A stretch of DNA of 64,000 nt from Myxocyprinus asiaticus (Eukaryota; Chordata; Actinopteri; Cypriniformes; Catostomidae), in assembly GCF_019703515.2 (NCBI RefSeq), contig NC_059388.1, positions 6,599,979 through 6,663,978 of the forward strand, given 5' to 3'. A model generated the notes under the pieces. The model saw nothing but the letters and a program-made list of their open reading frames with translations. It did no database searches and was not told the DNA's origin. Positions 45,231 to 58,797 of the stretch are shown in pieces (position 1 is the first letter of the stretch; each line of letters begins with the position of its first letter). Position numbers and translations under genes: made by a program.

Positions 45231-47795
45231 TAAGTGCTATAAATGAATATACATTTCTTTAAAAAAATAAAAATTCTGTCAGTGTGGCACTTACAATGGG
45301 AGTGTATGGGGCCAAGCTGTAAACGTTAAATACTCACTGTTTTAAAAGTATAGCCACAAGACATAAACAATATGTGTGTTAACACAATTTTTGTGGTATA
45401 AAATCGCTTGCTAACCATTTCTGTGTAGTTATATACAATTTTACGACTTTGTTGCCTTGACGAAGTCGTCATTTTTATTTTTATAGTGCTTTTCATAACA
45501 CGCATAGTTTTAAAGCAGCTTTACAGAAAATTATGCTGTTACATAAATTTATGCTGTAATGTCTTAAAGTCCTCATTGAGCAGGTTAAATGGAAAATGTG
45601 ATTGAAGTAACGCCGCAAACCCTAAAACAACCATAAAAATGATAATTTAACAACCATACAGCTCAAATAATACACAAGTTTTAACAGAAGAATCAATGTA
45701 AGTGCTTTTATAAAATTAAAAGCTGCACATTTGTCTTTAAACCCTCCAATAATTAGCCCCATACTCTTCCATTGTAAGTGTCTTACTGTAACCTCGATTT
45801 TTGCTTTGTTTTTAAGAAAAGGAGAGATGCGTCAAAATAATTATTTTGTAGTAATCAACATTATGCCAGAAATGCAGTCGAGCTTAACTTGTATTAAACC
45901 CAGAAGGTTTAAACCCTCTGAAACATTTGCCTCATAGACTTCCACTGTAGACCTCATTTTTGGAGCCTGATCTCTTGAAAATTACGTGACCGTGGCATCA
46001 TTTTTGCAAAACTAAATTATGCGCTTCATTACACGTTTCACTGCTGTTTCCTAGTAAATTGTCCAGAGAGGGGCGCCAAAAGCGAATGAAATGGTGTCGT
46101 AATCATAAGGGGCTTTAAATGTGAATGTTAGATGGAGGTTTTAATGATTAAAATGAACCCCGCTAACCAATAGTGTCCTAAAAACAAATGCAAAATGAAA
46201 AGCACATTTTCTGATGCAACCATGTAATTTTGTGTCGCTTCAATTACACTTTCGTTTAACGTGTCAGCTTGCGTGTCTTCCAGGTCCAAAGTCCAACACT
46301 ATCAGGTGAGCTACTGCAAGCTTTATCACATTGGAATAAGTGTGTAAATGTTGGTTGGTCTGTAACACATGTTAAAATTTATTGTTTTTCAAATTATTCT
46401 TTATAGTAAATGTGTTTTAATATAACAGCAGTGTGTGAGTAATACAGTGAAAATAAGTGTTTATAAAATCATAATAAGCCATTGTACTCATTGAAAGTAA
46501 ATAAAACACAAAGTTCTTGTAGCGCCTCTAGTGTTAATTTCACTAGGAAACTGGCAAAACGTAGAATGCTGCATGTAAAACTCAATTAGCAAAAATGTAC
46601 TTGTAGTAACGTTCATTCTGTGAGACTAGGCTGCATTTTTGTTAGTTTTCACAAACTGAGGAACAAGTCAGTTATTTTCTGGGTAATCAACATTCCTCTA
46701 AAATCACATGTTAGTTGCAATCAGATGATTTCATTGTGGCATTGCAACAAGTTCATTACTGCTTAGTAACACAATGTGCATTTATTGAAGAGTTTCAGTT
46801 CTTGAGCAGGTACAGATAAGAGACAGGAAGTTGATCTGTTGTCATCACATCTTTGTTTCCAGCATGTGTGTTTGTATAATTAATTTGCATGTTTGTTGCA
46901 GGGAAATTTGAGCATCATCAAACATATCTACAGAACAATGAGTTCCGTAGTTCACAATACAAACACCTACATGTCTTTGCCCTGCAGCCCTTGATTTTCT
47001 ATGAACTTAGTCACATGACAAGCAAGACTTAACAAGTTCCTGCATGACCCATGTGCTGGATACACCCAAGTCTTTATGCGAGTGTCTTCATGCAGATATG
47101 CGTGTTTGAAGTAACAACAGTTTGATAATGGATTGCTCATGACATGTTTGTTTATAGGAAGTGTTTAAGGTATGGTTATGTCCCGTGTCCCAGAATTCTT
47201 TAGTCTTTTATTTTAAGAAATAATCCAAGTACCATGTGGCAATTTTACAGTTGAAAGCAGGTAAAAGGATGTGTTGCTGTATTTCTGAAAAGTCTGTTGT
47301 GGTACCTGATCTAGAAATAAGATTAACTGACCACATTAACTGTGCCAGTTAAATGCAGTTTAAAACTTTCTTTGTATAGTATAAGTGTGTTTTTACTAAA
47401 TTTAGGCCTACTTTAAATTAAATTAGTTTGTTTCTATAAATGGAAGAACCGCTCAATTGGTCCATCTAATGTACCTCTTTGAAAATTGTTTGTCATGTTA
47501 TAATGTGGTCTTATCATGACAGAATCATTTTCCTCAACATTTTTATGTAAAAAGAGTTCATTGCACTTTTAAAACATACAGTAATTTTTAGAACTAAAAA
47601 CTTGCTTCCCATTCCAAAAGACCATTGAAACTAAGATGCAAAAACAGCTCATTCTGAAATTGTTGGTTTTCTAACATTAAAAATTGTAATACATTAACAC
47701 GTAAAAGGCCACTTTTTCATGTCAACTACGCCTATAAGGAATTCAGAAACTTGTTTTACCCAGTCACAGTGAGGTAATGAGAAGGAAGTAGGATA
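45231..47795. other. No gene; interspersed repeat copies
   Basis: About 45610-45890 resembles 8750-9060. About 46010-46320 (GTCCAGAGAGGGGCGCC, TTAGATGGAGGTTTTAATGA) resembles 55620-55930. About 46500-46560 (GTAGCGCCTCTAGTGTTAAT) resembles 56190-56220. The remainder shows no gene. Confidence 0.6.
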
Positions 47796-47935
47796 GAGAA
47801 TCCATCCATCCATCCATCTTCTATAGCCGCTTGTCCTATGTAGGGATCACGGGTAGTGCTGGAGCCTATACCAGCCGTCTCAGGCTAAAGGCAAGGAAAC
47901 ACCCTGGACAAGTGTCCAGTCCATCACAGGACTAG
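47796..47935. repeat. LINE-type 3' tail with (CCAT)n
   Basis: An AATCCATCCATCCATCCATC run followed by CTATAGCCGCTTGTCC, TAGGGATCACGGG and CATCACAGG is typical of the 3' part of L2-like fish repeats. No coding part. Confidence 0.6.
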
Positions 47936-48355
47936 GATAGATAGTAATATTTCTAAACAACAGAAAAAATAAGCCACTATGAAGTAAGAGTAATTACAGA
48001 GAAAGTTAACCAAACGTTGTGCTATTTTGGGCTTCCAGCAGTAAAAAGAAAGATGTCTTAAAGGTACAGTGGCAAAAAATGACCTGTTTAATTTTAACAC
48101 TGTGTCCAAACATATGTGATGCAATAAAAGGTATTTCTTCTATGTTAGTCAGAGTTTTAATTCTTGGGTCATTGACAAATAAGGTTGTCTGAAGTGATAA
48201 ATTATAAATTTTCTTTAAATATCTAGTTTAAACATATGGGTCAAGTTTGTGGAATTGTAATCATTGAGTCCATATTGGATTCACACAAAAGAAAAAAGCC
48301 TTTTCTACAAGCAAATTGATTTAATGACTTTAAGAATGTCATGTGGTATAATATG
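47936..48355. other. No gene recognised
   Basis: AT-rich sequence. Confidence 0.6.
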
Positions 48356-48685
48356 GAAGCCGAGGAGTGCCAATTAAAAAAGAATAAAGGATTAAATGAT
48401 CAATCTGTTAATTTGAAAATAAAAATGTGAATAATAAAACAATTTATAAATGGACAAATAAATAGACACATTTTAATGTTAATTTAATTTGTTTAAAAAT
48501 GTGATTATATTTAGCAATAAAACGGCACAATAATAAGCCATTTATAATGCACCTTTTAAAGTGCATTTTAAAAACGCATTTGGCAATTGCTTTTCATGAT
48601 TTTGACTTTTTCTTTTTCCATTTTCCATTCCATATCTGCTGAAGCCAAGGTGTGCCAATTAAAAAAGAATGAATCAATCTAATAA

Positions 48686-48720
<35 letters not shown>

Positions 48721-48925
48721 AAACTATTTATAAATGGACAAATAAAGACACATATAAATGTGTTTATTTAATTCACATTTAAAAAATTAATTATATTTAA
48801 CAATTAAATTGTGCATTAATAAATAGAGTATTTAATTCATGTTTAAAATGCAATTCAATTTAACAATAAAATAGCACATTAATAAGTCATTTTTTAATTT
48901 AAAAAAAGCATTTGGCAGTTGCTTT
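48356..48925 (+). repeat. Imperfect tandem duplication, ~285-bp unit
   Basis: GAAGCCGAGGAGTGCCAATT at 48356 and GAAGCCAAGGTGTGCCAATT at 48641 start two copies. Each has ATAAATGGACAAATAAA, TTTAACAATAAAA-like runs, and GCATTTGGCA(A/G)TTGCTTTTC near the end. A TA array is present only in copy 2 (48697-48720). Confidence 0.85.
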
Positions 48926-49018
48926 TCTTCATTCATTTGCTGGTTGCTTTTCTTCATCTATTTGCCAATGGCTTTTCTTTTTCATTTTACATTGGCTTTT
49001 CTTTATCCATTTGACAAT
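48905..49018 (+). repeat. Short tandem repeat of GGCTTTTCTTCATCCATTTG type
   Basis: About four diverged units of 26 bp, each with GCTTTTCTT and CATTTG, continuing from the end of the tandem duplication. Confidence 0.7.
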
Positions 49019-52000
49019 CAAGTTACCACAACAAATAATAACACTAACTAATATGTTAATTATGGAAGAATGGTTTCAAGTTCTTAAGTAATTATTCAAG
49101 ACTAGTAAACAGTCGGTAATAAAATAACAATAAAAAACAGCAATGAATAGAAATGGATTAAAAATAATAGAATAAAAAATACAAATCAAGAAAATTCAGT
49201 GTTTTTTAAAAACAACTTTAAAAGTTTTTAACAGCAGCTTCAAGTATTCATGTAAACATTCAGAATGAAATGCAACATAAAACTACTACTGGTCTTCACT
49301 GTATGATTATAATACATTAATACTTTTTAAAGCTACTAAAGTTACCCAGTCAAGGGCAGTGAATGTTTTCTTGTTATGGTTGTTTGATTATTATAATGGC
49401 ACACTTGACGGCAGCAGGTCTGTTAGCTTACATAAAAGTCTGACATTTTAATACAAATCAGCTTTTTCACTGCTGTTTACGTTCACTTTAGACATCACTC
49501 TCTGTGTTTACATGAATACCTCACCAAGACGGGCATTTTGGTGGAATTTTGAAATGTATTTGACTGTTCAGGCGCGCATTAGCGAGAGCATTTTCAGCAC
49601 ACACACATATGCCGCCTGTCAATCAAATGGCGCAGCTGTTACTAGATCGCTTGCAAATTATAAAATGATGTGCTCTTGATTACTTTCAACAGCAGAATAA
49701 GAATATTAACTTTCTAATAAGTGACATAGGTCCAGGCTATCACAAATATAGCTGGTTATTTTTTTGTTATTGATGTTTTAATCAGTCGGTCGAGTAAGTA
49801 AAATTCTCTTTCACTTGCCCCTTCAAAAATTCACTTGTCCCGGACAAGCGGACAAGTGTTAATGCCGAGCCCTGCTTTAGCGCTACTAATAACATGTTGC
49901 GCGAGCAGCCTCTGAGACAGTTTCCCGTGGGAACCAGGAAATAATCGAGTTCACATTAACATTGGTGAGTGCAATTCGGAGGTGGCATTTTTCCTTTAAA
50001 ATGACAATTTTTTTTTTTTAAAACATCTATTCCGGTTGACTGTATAACATCATTTACAACTAAAAATACAACTCTATTTTGGTCGCCACTCAGTGGACAT
50101 TTCACCCAGAAACTGGAGCTCACACGTGCCCATACGTTCAACAACACTTCCAGCTTTGGCTACTGGGGGCAGTTGTTTGAATTTCAATAAGCATTGACCA
50201 ATTTCAGCAGCAGAATTTTCAACCTACCGTTGGCGAACTCACAATGAGATCAGTCTGTCACAGTTTAGAGAAAATAAAACTTTAAATATCTTAATTATAG
50301 TTGTCTCTGCATATTAAGCTGGGATATGAGAAAGTAGACTATTTCAACATTGAAAAAGTTTCATACTTCAGCTTTAACATTATAAGTGGACGTGAAGGGG
50401 AAAACAGAAAGCATAAAACAGTCTAGTTAGTCTTGTTTTTATGACTTCCTCATTGCCTCATAACCGTTTCCTACTGCAAATTCCAGAGGTGCAGAAGAAA
50501 GACCAGGAGAAGCCAAGATATGAAGTCAGCCACACAGAATGACATTTTAACTGGGAATTATTTTTATTTGACACTTTGTAGTACATAAATGCAAGTAGAT
50601 ATAAAAGAGGGTTTGCCCTTTGCTTAAAAAGCTATTTGAGCTGTTTGTTTGTGGGTTTGATGTTGGTTTTATCACATAATGGTATGCCGAACAACTCTCC
50701 TGTCAGTCTAACTGCTGTGTAATTTGTTGCCAGTGACCTTATTGAGGGAATCGATCTCCAATTTAACAGATATAAAAAAATTAATAAAAAGGCTGTGAAT
50801 ACATATTTTCAGACTTTTGAGGATGTAAAGTTTTGTTAGTTGGAATTATGTTGCAGAGTTTGCTTCTAGCTACAATATGAATGCAATCCCAGGTATCGTG
50901 CTATGTCACAATACATACTTTAAAAAGTTCATAGTTCAAATGGCCTGTGTGACTGGTTAAGCCAGTTAAGCCTAGGGAAGATTGCCAAGAGAAAAACCTG
51001 TTTCACTACACAAGAAAATAAACCCTTTAAAAGTTTGATTTCAGGATTAGACTTGTTAAAAAAAAGATTAGCTCTTCTATGAGGGTTGAAAGCTGATCTT
51101 AGATCAATGTTTGCATTCTTATATGAGTCTGGCCTGATATAGTTAGGGCTGTGTGTGTATGTGTGTGTTTAAGAACAAACTGACTGCGCTGGCTGTTGTC
51201 CTGTTTCCATCCAAGTTGCGAATTTAATTTATGCCAAAAATCAGATTATCGCAAAAACAATTCGCAAATAAAGCAGCGTTTCCATCCCAACAAAAGTGTC
51301 ACTTCTGGGGAAATTGCTGCAAATTAGAAATGCAAAGGGAAGTTGAAGCCACTGTGAATCCTTTAATACAATTGAGGTAAAGTGATTATAAATAAACTTT
51401 TTTTTGCATCTTGGTGTTTCCATCTAGCATTTTTTTATGCTATATTCTAAAATTTGCATAAAAATGTACTTTAAATGTACTTTCTTAGCAATATTTTCTT
51501 CAAACAGTTGCTCCGTCATGACAGTAGTTGACTTGAAAGAGAAAACTCGCCGTGGAAGTATACTGTTTACGTTAATGTTTGGTATAACGCCCCTTGAGAC
51601 AACGTTGAGAATGCAATGCTTGCTTGCATTATGTTATGTTATGAATTGCGTCTGACAAATTTTGGAACACTTCACTGCAAGCTTCGCCGTGCATGTTCTT
51701 GCCGTAGACTATGTTCAGCCTAAATGATTAATTCTGGACCCAAATGTATTTGCGATACAGAGTTAAAAAGTGAGTAGTACTCCTTGTCGTGTTTTCTTAA
51801 CATAGCAGTCAAAAACGTCTTGATGTAGCCATACCCAACAGAATGTACTGTATGGGTCTCGAGATGTTATTTTTCTAGACCAGTAAGTACGTTTGGACTA
51901 AAACAATAATTCGCTTTGTCATGTAAATGCTTTAACAGACCTAGATAATTCAAATGTGGCTCAACTTCCATCTAGCATGTATACACATTCTTTAGTGGTT

Positions 52001-52385
52001 TAGTAGTCGCGCAAGGTCAATCATGCAGCCTTAAAGGAAACCATACCAATGTTTTGGAAGTCAGAGGCTGCAGGTTTCAAAGCGTTTTCGATGTCTTTTA
52101 CCTTTTTTTATGCCCATTTTCAATGCATACATTTGTACATTTGTTAAAGTACTATTCGTTTCTTTGGATGTAAATAATTTTACAGTGGAAAAAGTTACTG
52201 CACTTTTAAGCCTCTTGCTGTTTGATCACTAGCCGCGTTTTCATTTTTGGGCCAAATGAGGGCGTGTTTGTGCGTGCTAGTGCCAGTTGCATTCCCACTT
52301 TCACTTCCGTGGGTTCATCGTGCTGCCTCTGGGCTTTCTTGGAGCTAACAGCCAGTGGCATTTTGCCCGCCGATTGCCCTTGGGC
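49019..52385. other. No gene; interspersed repeats
   Basis: About 49965-50165 is an inverted copy of about 54835-55080 (shared GGAGCTCACACGTGCCCATA, GTGGACATTTCACC). About 51195-51450 is AT-rich repeat-like (GTTTCCATCC twice). No domain-bearing frame was found. It could be an intron of the gene starting near 39.4 kb. Confidence 0.55.
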
Positions 52386-52643
52386 CTAACAAGGCCAACT
52401 GGGGAGTGAGGTGGGGTCAATGTCAAAGGCAGAGTTTTGCCGAACTTGCGAGGTTGTATATCCAGCGGTATAGGTTCGGGATTTTTTTTTTAATGTTGTT
52501 ACATCTGTACACCAACTTTCATTGATGTAAAAGCATGTTCCGCCGCCTCTCGTTTTCCCCGTTAACTCCACAATGCGATCCGCTCTGAACAGCTGGAAGC
52601 CCGGCAGATGTAACTCACTGTCCGGAATGGCTTCACTCAGCAT
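52386..52643 (-). pseudogene. LINE endonuclease-domain fragment (L2/CR1-like)
   Basis: The - strand frame gives EAIPDSELHLPGFQLFRADR, GKTRGGGTCFYINESWCTDV and then loses similarity. These are the middle motifs of the apurinic-type endonuclease of Jockey-group LINEs. It is a short fragment, unconnected to the RT copy at 35.5-37.3 kb but possibly of the same family. Confidence 0.88.
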
Positions 52644-54160
52644 TTTTAACTTAATATCTGCACTATTACGCTACATGCATCAACAAAGTGCATTTCAAAC
52701 TCAACCCAACATATATTCAACATTCAGAAGCTGTACATCACTATAGAAGGAACCTTGCTATTAATATGGATACGAGAAGTGTCCGGGATGTCGCGGCTCG
52801 AGTGTTTTAATCATACACTGATATTCATTAACATACACATCATACGCTTTTAATCATACACATATTCATCAATGGAGTATGGCAATATAACTTCATGGCA
52901 ATGAACACCACAAGCATTTTAGTTATTGTTTCATGTATGTCTTAACACTGAGTGCTTGCTTAAAAACGGAAGGGAGTTTGTGCAGTTTCGGCTCATCTTT
53001 GGCTGTGTGCACCACATGCTATCTTTCTCTGGGTGATATCGGCATACATATATCGATGTATTACCAGTATACGGCACTCACGTCGAGCAATGTCTGCAAA
53101 CAGTGTCTGTTTTGTAAACTTTTTTTGATCATCGCTGTTGTAATTGACTGCAAAAAAAAATGTTCCCAGACAGGACACTTGAGTAACGCAGGGGGCTTTT
53201 CTATCAGCGGCTCGCTTTCTCCGCTTGGCGCTTGCCATTTTCAACTACACACAACACGTGCAGAACAGTGATGTCATCAAGTTGACCCACGTGAAACACA
53301 GGCGGCGCGTATCCATTTACAGATCCATTCAGGTACATTAACAGTGGTTGTAACTGTGCGTGTCTATTTAACGCTTTATTTTGTCCGCCAAACCTTGTGC
53401 TCCAGATGCATCATTAAACTTGAGGTGAACCGTGGTGCCAATTCTTACTGAACCGTGAGTGGCGAACAGTACGGTTAGTTTTTTTTTTTTCAGAGAACCG
53501 TTACAACCATAGCGGCAACCCTCAACAAAGTAAATCACTTGCATATGCAACCAAATTTCGTATTACGCAAGTAAAAATGTGATTAGCCACTGGCTGGTAA
53601 ACTTTCAGATTTCACTCACCAGTGTTTTAGTATAGTGGTGAAGAAGTTCAGTACCGAGATCCTTTCACTGCGTGTTAAGGGTAAAAGTTTGGTTTGACTC
53701 ATTCTGTGTAATGTGTCAAAAGAGGATGATAAAAAAATATATATGCAATTTCAAGACATTTATTGATGGAATATACTGAATTTAAGCATTTTTCAAAAGC
53801 TAAAATGTGACCAATTTGATGGAAAAACTAATTAAAATATACTTTGTAGAATTAATATTTTAGAATTGTACCCTGAAGAGTTACTTAGAAGGTTAGAAGG
53901 TCCCTTTATAATTAACAGAATTTATTTCATATGTAAGCAAAATGGACATTGTAACCAAATATACCCATATGAATCGAAATTGGAATCAAATCGAATTGAG
54001 TGCTTGTGAATTGGAATTGAATTGGGAAATCTGTATCAATACCAAGCCCCTAACACTTATGTATTGAAATGTTGATAAACTGCCATCTCAGCACTTTGTG
54101 CTTCACCCTCATTTTTTATTCTGCTTGTCTTCTTTCATTTCCTCTTTCATTTCACTCTCC
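52644..54160. other. Probable hAT remnants, no gene
   Basis: On the - strand, 53244-53155 encodes MKMASAKRRKRAADRKAPCV, which looks like the basic start of a transposase, then hits an A-run. About 53605-53690 matches 33720-33800. GGTGATATCGGCATACATAT (53032-53051) recalls the hAT-type subterminal motifs. Exact ends were not found. Confidence 0.4.
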
Positions 54161-54192
54161 ATCTGGCACACACACACACACACACACACCTC
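54161..54192. repeat. (CA)n microsatellite
   Basis: CA array. A TC-rich run follows at 54440-54482. Confidence 0.95.
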
Positions 54193-56288
54193 ATTTGAAT
54201 GCAGACTGTACTTGCACTGTTTTCATGTTTTGCTTGTTTATGTGTGATGTGCAAAATTTAATTTAGAAAAATTTCAATTTCAGTTTTATGCAGAGAATTT
54301 CACTTCAGCAGTTTTTGCAGCCCTCAGCATTATGTAAAGCATGTGAACAGGGGTATGTTCTGTACTGAGAGCTCTTCACATGACAAGCCTGCAATGAGGC
54401 CACTTCCACTGGCCACATGCTAATTCTAATCTTTTTACCTCTCTCTCTTTCTCTCTCTCTCTCTCCCTCTCTCTCCCTCCCTTTTGAGTAATAATCCTGA
54501 TCTGGATTACAATCTTAGTACACACATTCCTTGTTTAAATTCTTACCCAAGTCAGGCCTTTATTGTACAAACAAAATGTTTTGTATATAATACAATAGCT
54601 ACCGTTCGTAAGAGTTTAAGATAGATAGATAATGTTTATATGCATTTATATCGTTCAACTACACAAATACAATTTTAAAGAAGTGTTCTGGGTTCAATAC
54701 AAGTTAAGATGTACGGACAACATCTGTCACATGCTGTCAATTACCATAGTGAATAATAATTGTATTTCAATTATTCGATTTTCTACAAACTGGTCTCACT
54801 GTGTATTTGTACGGACAGTAGGTTGAAAGTTCTGCTGCTGAATTCGGTCTGTGCTTACTGAAATTCGGATCACTGCCCCCAGATGCCGTATCAGGAAGTG
54901 TTGTTGAGCATATGGGCACATGTGAGCTCCAGTTTCCAGGTGAAATGTCCACAGAATGGCGCCCTTACCCAAACCCCACCCTAAACCTTACCTTCAGTGG
55001 AGTAAAAGTTACATTTTAGAGTAAAAATGCAACCTCCAAATTGCACTATCCATTGCTCATGTGAATGTGATTACTTCCTGGTTTTCATGGAACCTGAAGC
55101 TGTCTCTGAGGACGCTCACGTAATTCACTATCAGTAGCGCCACAGGAAAAATTAAACACATTTGAATTGATGGAAAAATATCTGATTGGGGTTGGCGCTT
55201 GTCAGTAACTCAGCAGAATGGGGTCGATTTTAGGATACATGAACTTTCGGAAGCAACATTTTGATTTTCCAGCTGATCATGTTGTTCTATCACACTTGAT
55301 TAGTCTCATGTTAACACATATAATGTTTAAATGTTTAAAGTCGTGTGGCCATACTTTTGTAATTGTATTTTAACGTTTATCCTGGTGCAAATCAGACAAA
55401 AATTGCCCATTTTGTACTTCGCCAACAAAACTCTGGTTTTGAACTAGTAGTGTTTCGTTCGTAAATTTTTATTTTAAGTAAAGAAATCATTCTCGTTCAC
55501 TTCCATTGTTTCGGTGGTGAACGGCTCATTTTTTTTTTTTCAGCCTGGTCTCATGAAATTTATGTGAGCATTGCAACGTTTTTGCAAAACTAAAATTATG
55601 TGCTTCTTAACACATTTGACTGCACTTTTCAAGTGAAATGTCCAGCAGGGGGCACCAAAACTGAATGAGGTTGTAATCAGACAAGGTTTTTAATGTGAGT
55701 TTTAGATGGAGGTTTTAATAAAACGTACCTCCTTAACCTAAAACTTTACTCTAAACTTAACCAATAGTGTCCAAAAAGAGAAATTAGAATTAACAAAACA
55801 GATATCCTTACCCTTAACCAACACCTAACCTTAACCGATAGAGTTTTAAAATGAAGAAGCAAAATGAAAAGCACATTTTCTGAAGAAACCATGTCAATTC
55901 ATGTTGATGTTCTTTTCTGGTTTTGAACCATGGTCCTCAGTCCAAAGTCCAACACTCGCTAATCATATTGGAATAAGTGTATATATGTAGGTGGGTCTGT
56001 AATACAAGCGATGAAATGTATAATTTTTCAAAAGATGCATTAGAGTAAAAAAGTGTCTTGATATCATAACATAGCAGGGTCTGAGTAATAGAGAGAAAAA
56101 TAAGTGTTTATAAAGTCATAATCAGCCATTGAAGTCAATGAGTGAAATTGACATCACGGCTGAACAGCTCTATAGAACACAGTTGTTGTAGTGCCTCTAG
56201 TGTTAATTTCACCTGGAAACTGCAGGGAATTGTACTTGGAGACACAACTTTTGCAAAAATGTATATAGTCACGTTTTCACAATGAGAC

Positions 56289-56295
<7 letters not shown>
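54193..56295. other. No gene; old interspersed repeats
   Basis: About 54835-55130 is the inverted partner of 49965-50165. About 55540-56290 is a copy of the repeat at 45960-46620, in the same orientation (GTCCAGCAGGGGGCACC, TTTTAGATGGAGGTTTTAAT). No coding domain. Confidence 0.6.

Positions 56296-56355
<60 letters not shown>
56296..56355. repeat. (TA)n array
   Basis: About 30 TA units. Confidence 0.97.
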
Positions 56356-56359
<4 letters not shown>

Positions 56360-56691
56360 GTCAATGAGCCCATTTACATACACACCAATATACTGATTAC
56401 TGCCTAAAAACAGCTTATTTAAAAAAAATCTGACAAGGCAAGAAATCTGCGTTTACATGACATTTGAAATAATCGTGTAATTCTCTACTTCTGACATCAA
56501 ACTGTAAAGAGGCATGTGCTCAACACGTGTGCACATTGGATGTACCAGTAAGAACACTGGGTAAGGTTTTTACATGGCACGCAAAATCGACGTAATGGGC
56601 AAAAATCTACCCATGACGATCAGTTTATTCATAAGCCATTTATGGCCTTTACAGCGATAAAGGAATGTGGTTTATTGCATTGACATGCACG
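56356..56691. other. No gene recognised
   Basis: Non-coding sequence between the TA array and the SINE target duplication. Confidence 0.6.
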
Positions 56692-56705
56692 CATTGTCGC
56701 TTATT

Positions 56706-57165
56706 TATTTATTTTAAATTTATTTTATTTTTTTGGATTTTCCCCCCAATTTGGAATGCCCAATTCCCTATACGCTTTTAAGTCCTCGTGGTTGCGTAGT
56801 GATTCGCCTCAATCCGGGTGGCGGAGGACAAATCCCAGCTGCCTCCGTGTCTGAGACCGCCAACCCACGTCACGTGGCTTGTTGAGCGCGTTGCCACGGA
56901 GACATAGTGCGTGTGGAGGCTTCACGCCACCCATCCCGGCATCCACACTCAACTCACCATGTGCCCCACTGAGAACAAACCACATTATAGCGACCACAAG
57001 GAGGTTACCCCATGTGACTCTACCCTCCCTAGCAACCGGGCCAATTTGGTTGCTTAGAAGACCTGCCTGGAGTCACTCAGCACACCCTGGGATTTGAACT
57101 AGTGAACTAGCGAACTCCAGGGGTGGTAGCCAGTGTATTTTACCACTGAGCTACCCAGGCCCCCA
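56706..57165 (-). mobile_element. tRNA-headed SINE with 14-bp TSD (- strand)
   Basis: The reverse complement has GGGGGCCTGGGTAGCTCAGT, TTCAAATCCCAGGG, GGCCCGGTTGCTAGGGAG and the tail GGGCATTCCAAATTGGGGGG, then an A-rich end. Target duplications are CATTGTCGCTTATT (56692-56705) and CATTGTCACTTATT (57166-57179), one mismatch. This is the most complete copy in the window. Confidence 0.93.
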
Positions 57166-57179
57166 CATTGTCACTTATT

Positions 57180-57231
57180 AAGCATAACCGGTGTAAGAAC
57201 GTGCATGTGTTATAACACAAGATGATTATTT
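57180..57231. other. Short spacer
   Basis: Unassigned bases between the SINE and the next inverted-repeat element. Confidence 0.5.
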
Positions 57232-58588
57232 GTTGCCACCAGAGCATGTGAGCGGTGCGTTGAGTGGAGCGATGATAATTCCACCTGAGCGGAGAGCGCC
57301 TTTTTGAAGATTCCTTCCGCTCGCTCAGCACCGCTCGCTCGCTCAACCCAGAATGCGCTTTGTGATATACTGGTCTGGGAACCACACCTTAACGATAAGT
57401 GAAACATAAAAAACTGACTCTAGATTAGTGGTTGCAGATAACATCTAACATCGCTTGTTGCATTCATGCGCAGATAAAAAAGCCATAAATGTTTTTTCAT
57501 GAGAAAAAAAACTTTTCTTAAACAAAAGCAGTGTAATTTTTATTTGTTTTGGGATCATTAAACATGATTTCATCTAATATATAATGGACAAAATCTCACT
57601 TTATGCAGGATGAATATTTTTTAATTGTTAAATCCATGGTTAAACCCTGCTGTACATATAAAGAGCACACGCACAACACATACGTTTGACGTATATAAAG
57701 TCTAGATTCGCTTTATGCTGCTTTAAAAATATCAAGGAAAAACAAAGGGGGCACATGGTATCTACTAATATAATAATAATTATATAATTAGCCACAGTCC
57801 TTCAGATTGCATAAAGTCTGATAGCATTCTGTGGAGACAACTAAAGAACAATTATGAATTTCACTTTTACCTGTATTTCTTGGTACCAGTCCATGATTTC
57901 ATTATTGCCATAAATGACTCGAACAAACTTTAAAGTTGAAAAGATTGTGTTTTTTTGAGTCGGTTGTGTCACTCAGATCCAGTTCAATCTGAAAAGCGCA
58001 TATTTACGAGTATGCCAGTTTCTGCACCAACGCACATGTTTTATCACTTGTAGAGGCATGTTTGATGACTCGTTTAAAGTAAACAAAGGTAATTTAGAAC
58101 TGAAAACATTTTTAAGGCATTATTTGATGATGTTCAATGACATATGTGCTAACAGAGAAATATTTGACTGATTACAAATGATAACGAAGGTCTGATAGAC
58201 CCGACTATCTTACAGCCATTGTAAACCATTACAAAATAAACAGCTAAATGTTATGTAGTAAAACACATATAATCACATAATTCCAGATGTGTACGTTACT
58301 AAGCATTTCATAATTTAATAAATGTCGGCCTATAGCCTAGCCTATATTTCACCCAGAGGGGCATCTCAGCCCATGTGGGCAAAGGGGCAGTTGCTCGGGC
58401 CACTGTAGCCACTCCCCTGTGTACGTCGGAACGGGATCTGAGCTAACTTTTTTTACCCGTGAGCGGTACTTGAGCGGAGGGTTCGCTTGGACCGTGAGCA
58501 GTTGAGCGGAGCGCACACGCATGGAGAGGATTATTGAGTGGAGTGTCACACCCCTCCGACTTCGCTCACATGCTCTGGTTGCCACCTA
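57232..58588. mobile_element. Inverted-repeat element with GCCACCAGAGCATGTGAGCG ends
   Basis: The left end (57234-57256) and the right end (CGCTCACATGCTCTGGTTGCCACC at 58564-58587) are inverted repeats. Both subterminal zones are rich in GAGCGGAGCG-type motifs. The 1.36 kb interior has no transposase frame. Target duplications are not clear, so the superfamily is unassigned; hAT is possible. Confidence 0.6.
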
Positions 58589-58731
58589 CATTTCTGGCGA
58601 AATATGCAATCGCCAGAGATGGTCACTGAACGAATTGGCAAAAGAAATCAAAATGAGCAATTAATTAAAATCCCCACTACTATTTGTAAAGCCACTATTG
58701 ACCACCATCTTGACCCATCCCTACTGTTCTA

Positions 58732-58795
58732 TAGGAATAGTTCACTCAAAAATTTACATTTGAACCCACAAAATTCCTGTAGTAAAGGGTATATT
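58732..58795. mobile_element. Left end of the GGGATAGTTCACC MITE
   Basis: ATAGGAATAGTTCACTCAAAA matches the left end of the outer MITE at 40854. The Sleeping Beauty-type element begins about 60 bp into it. Confidence 0.55.
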
Positions 58796-58797
58796 TA

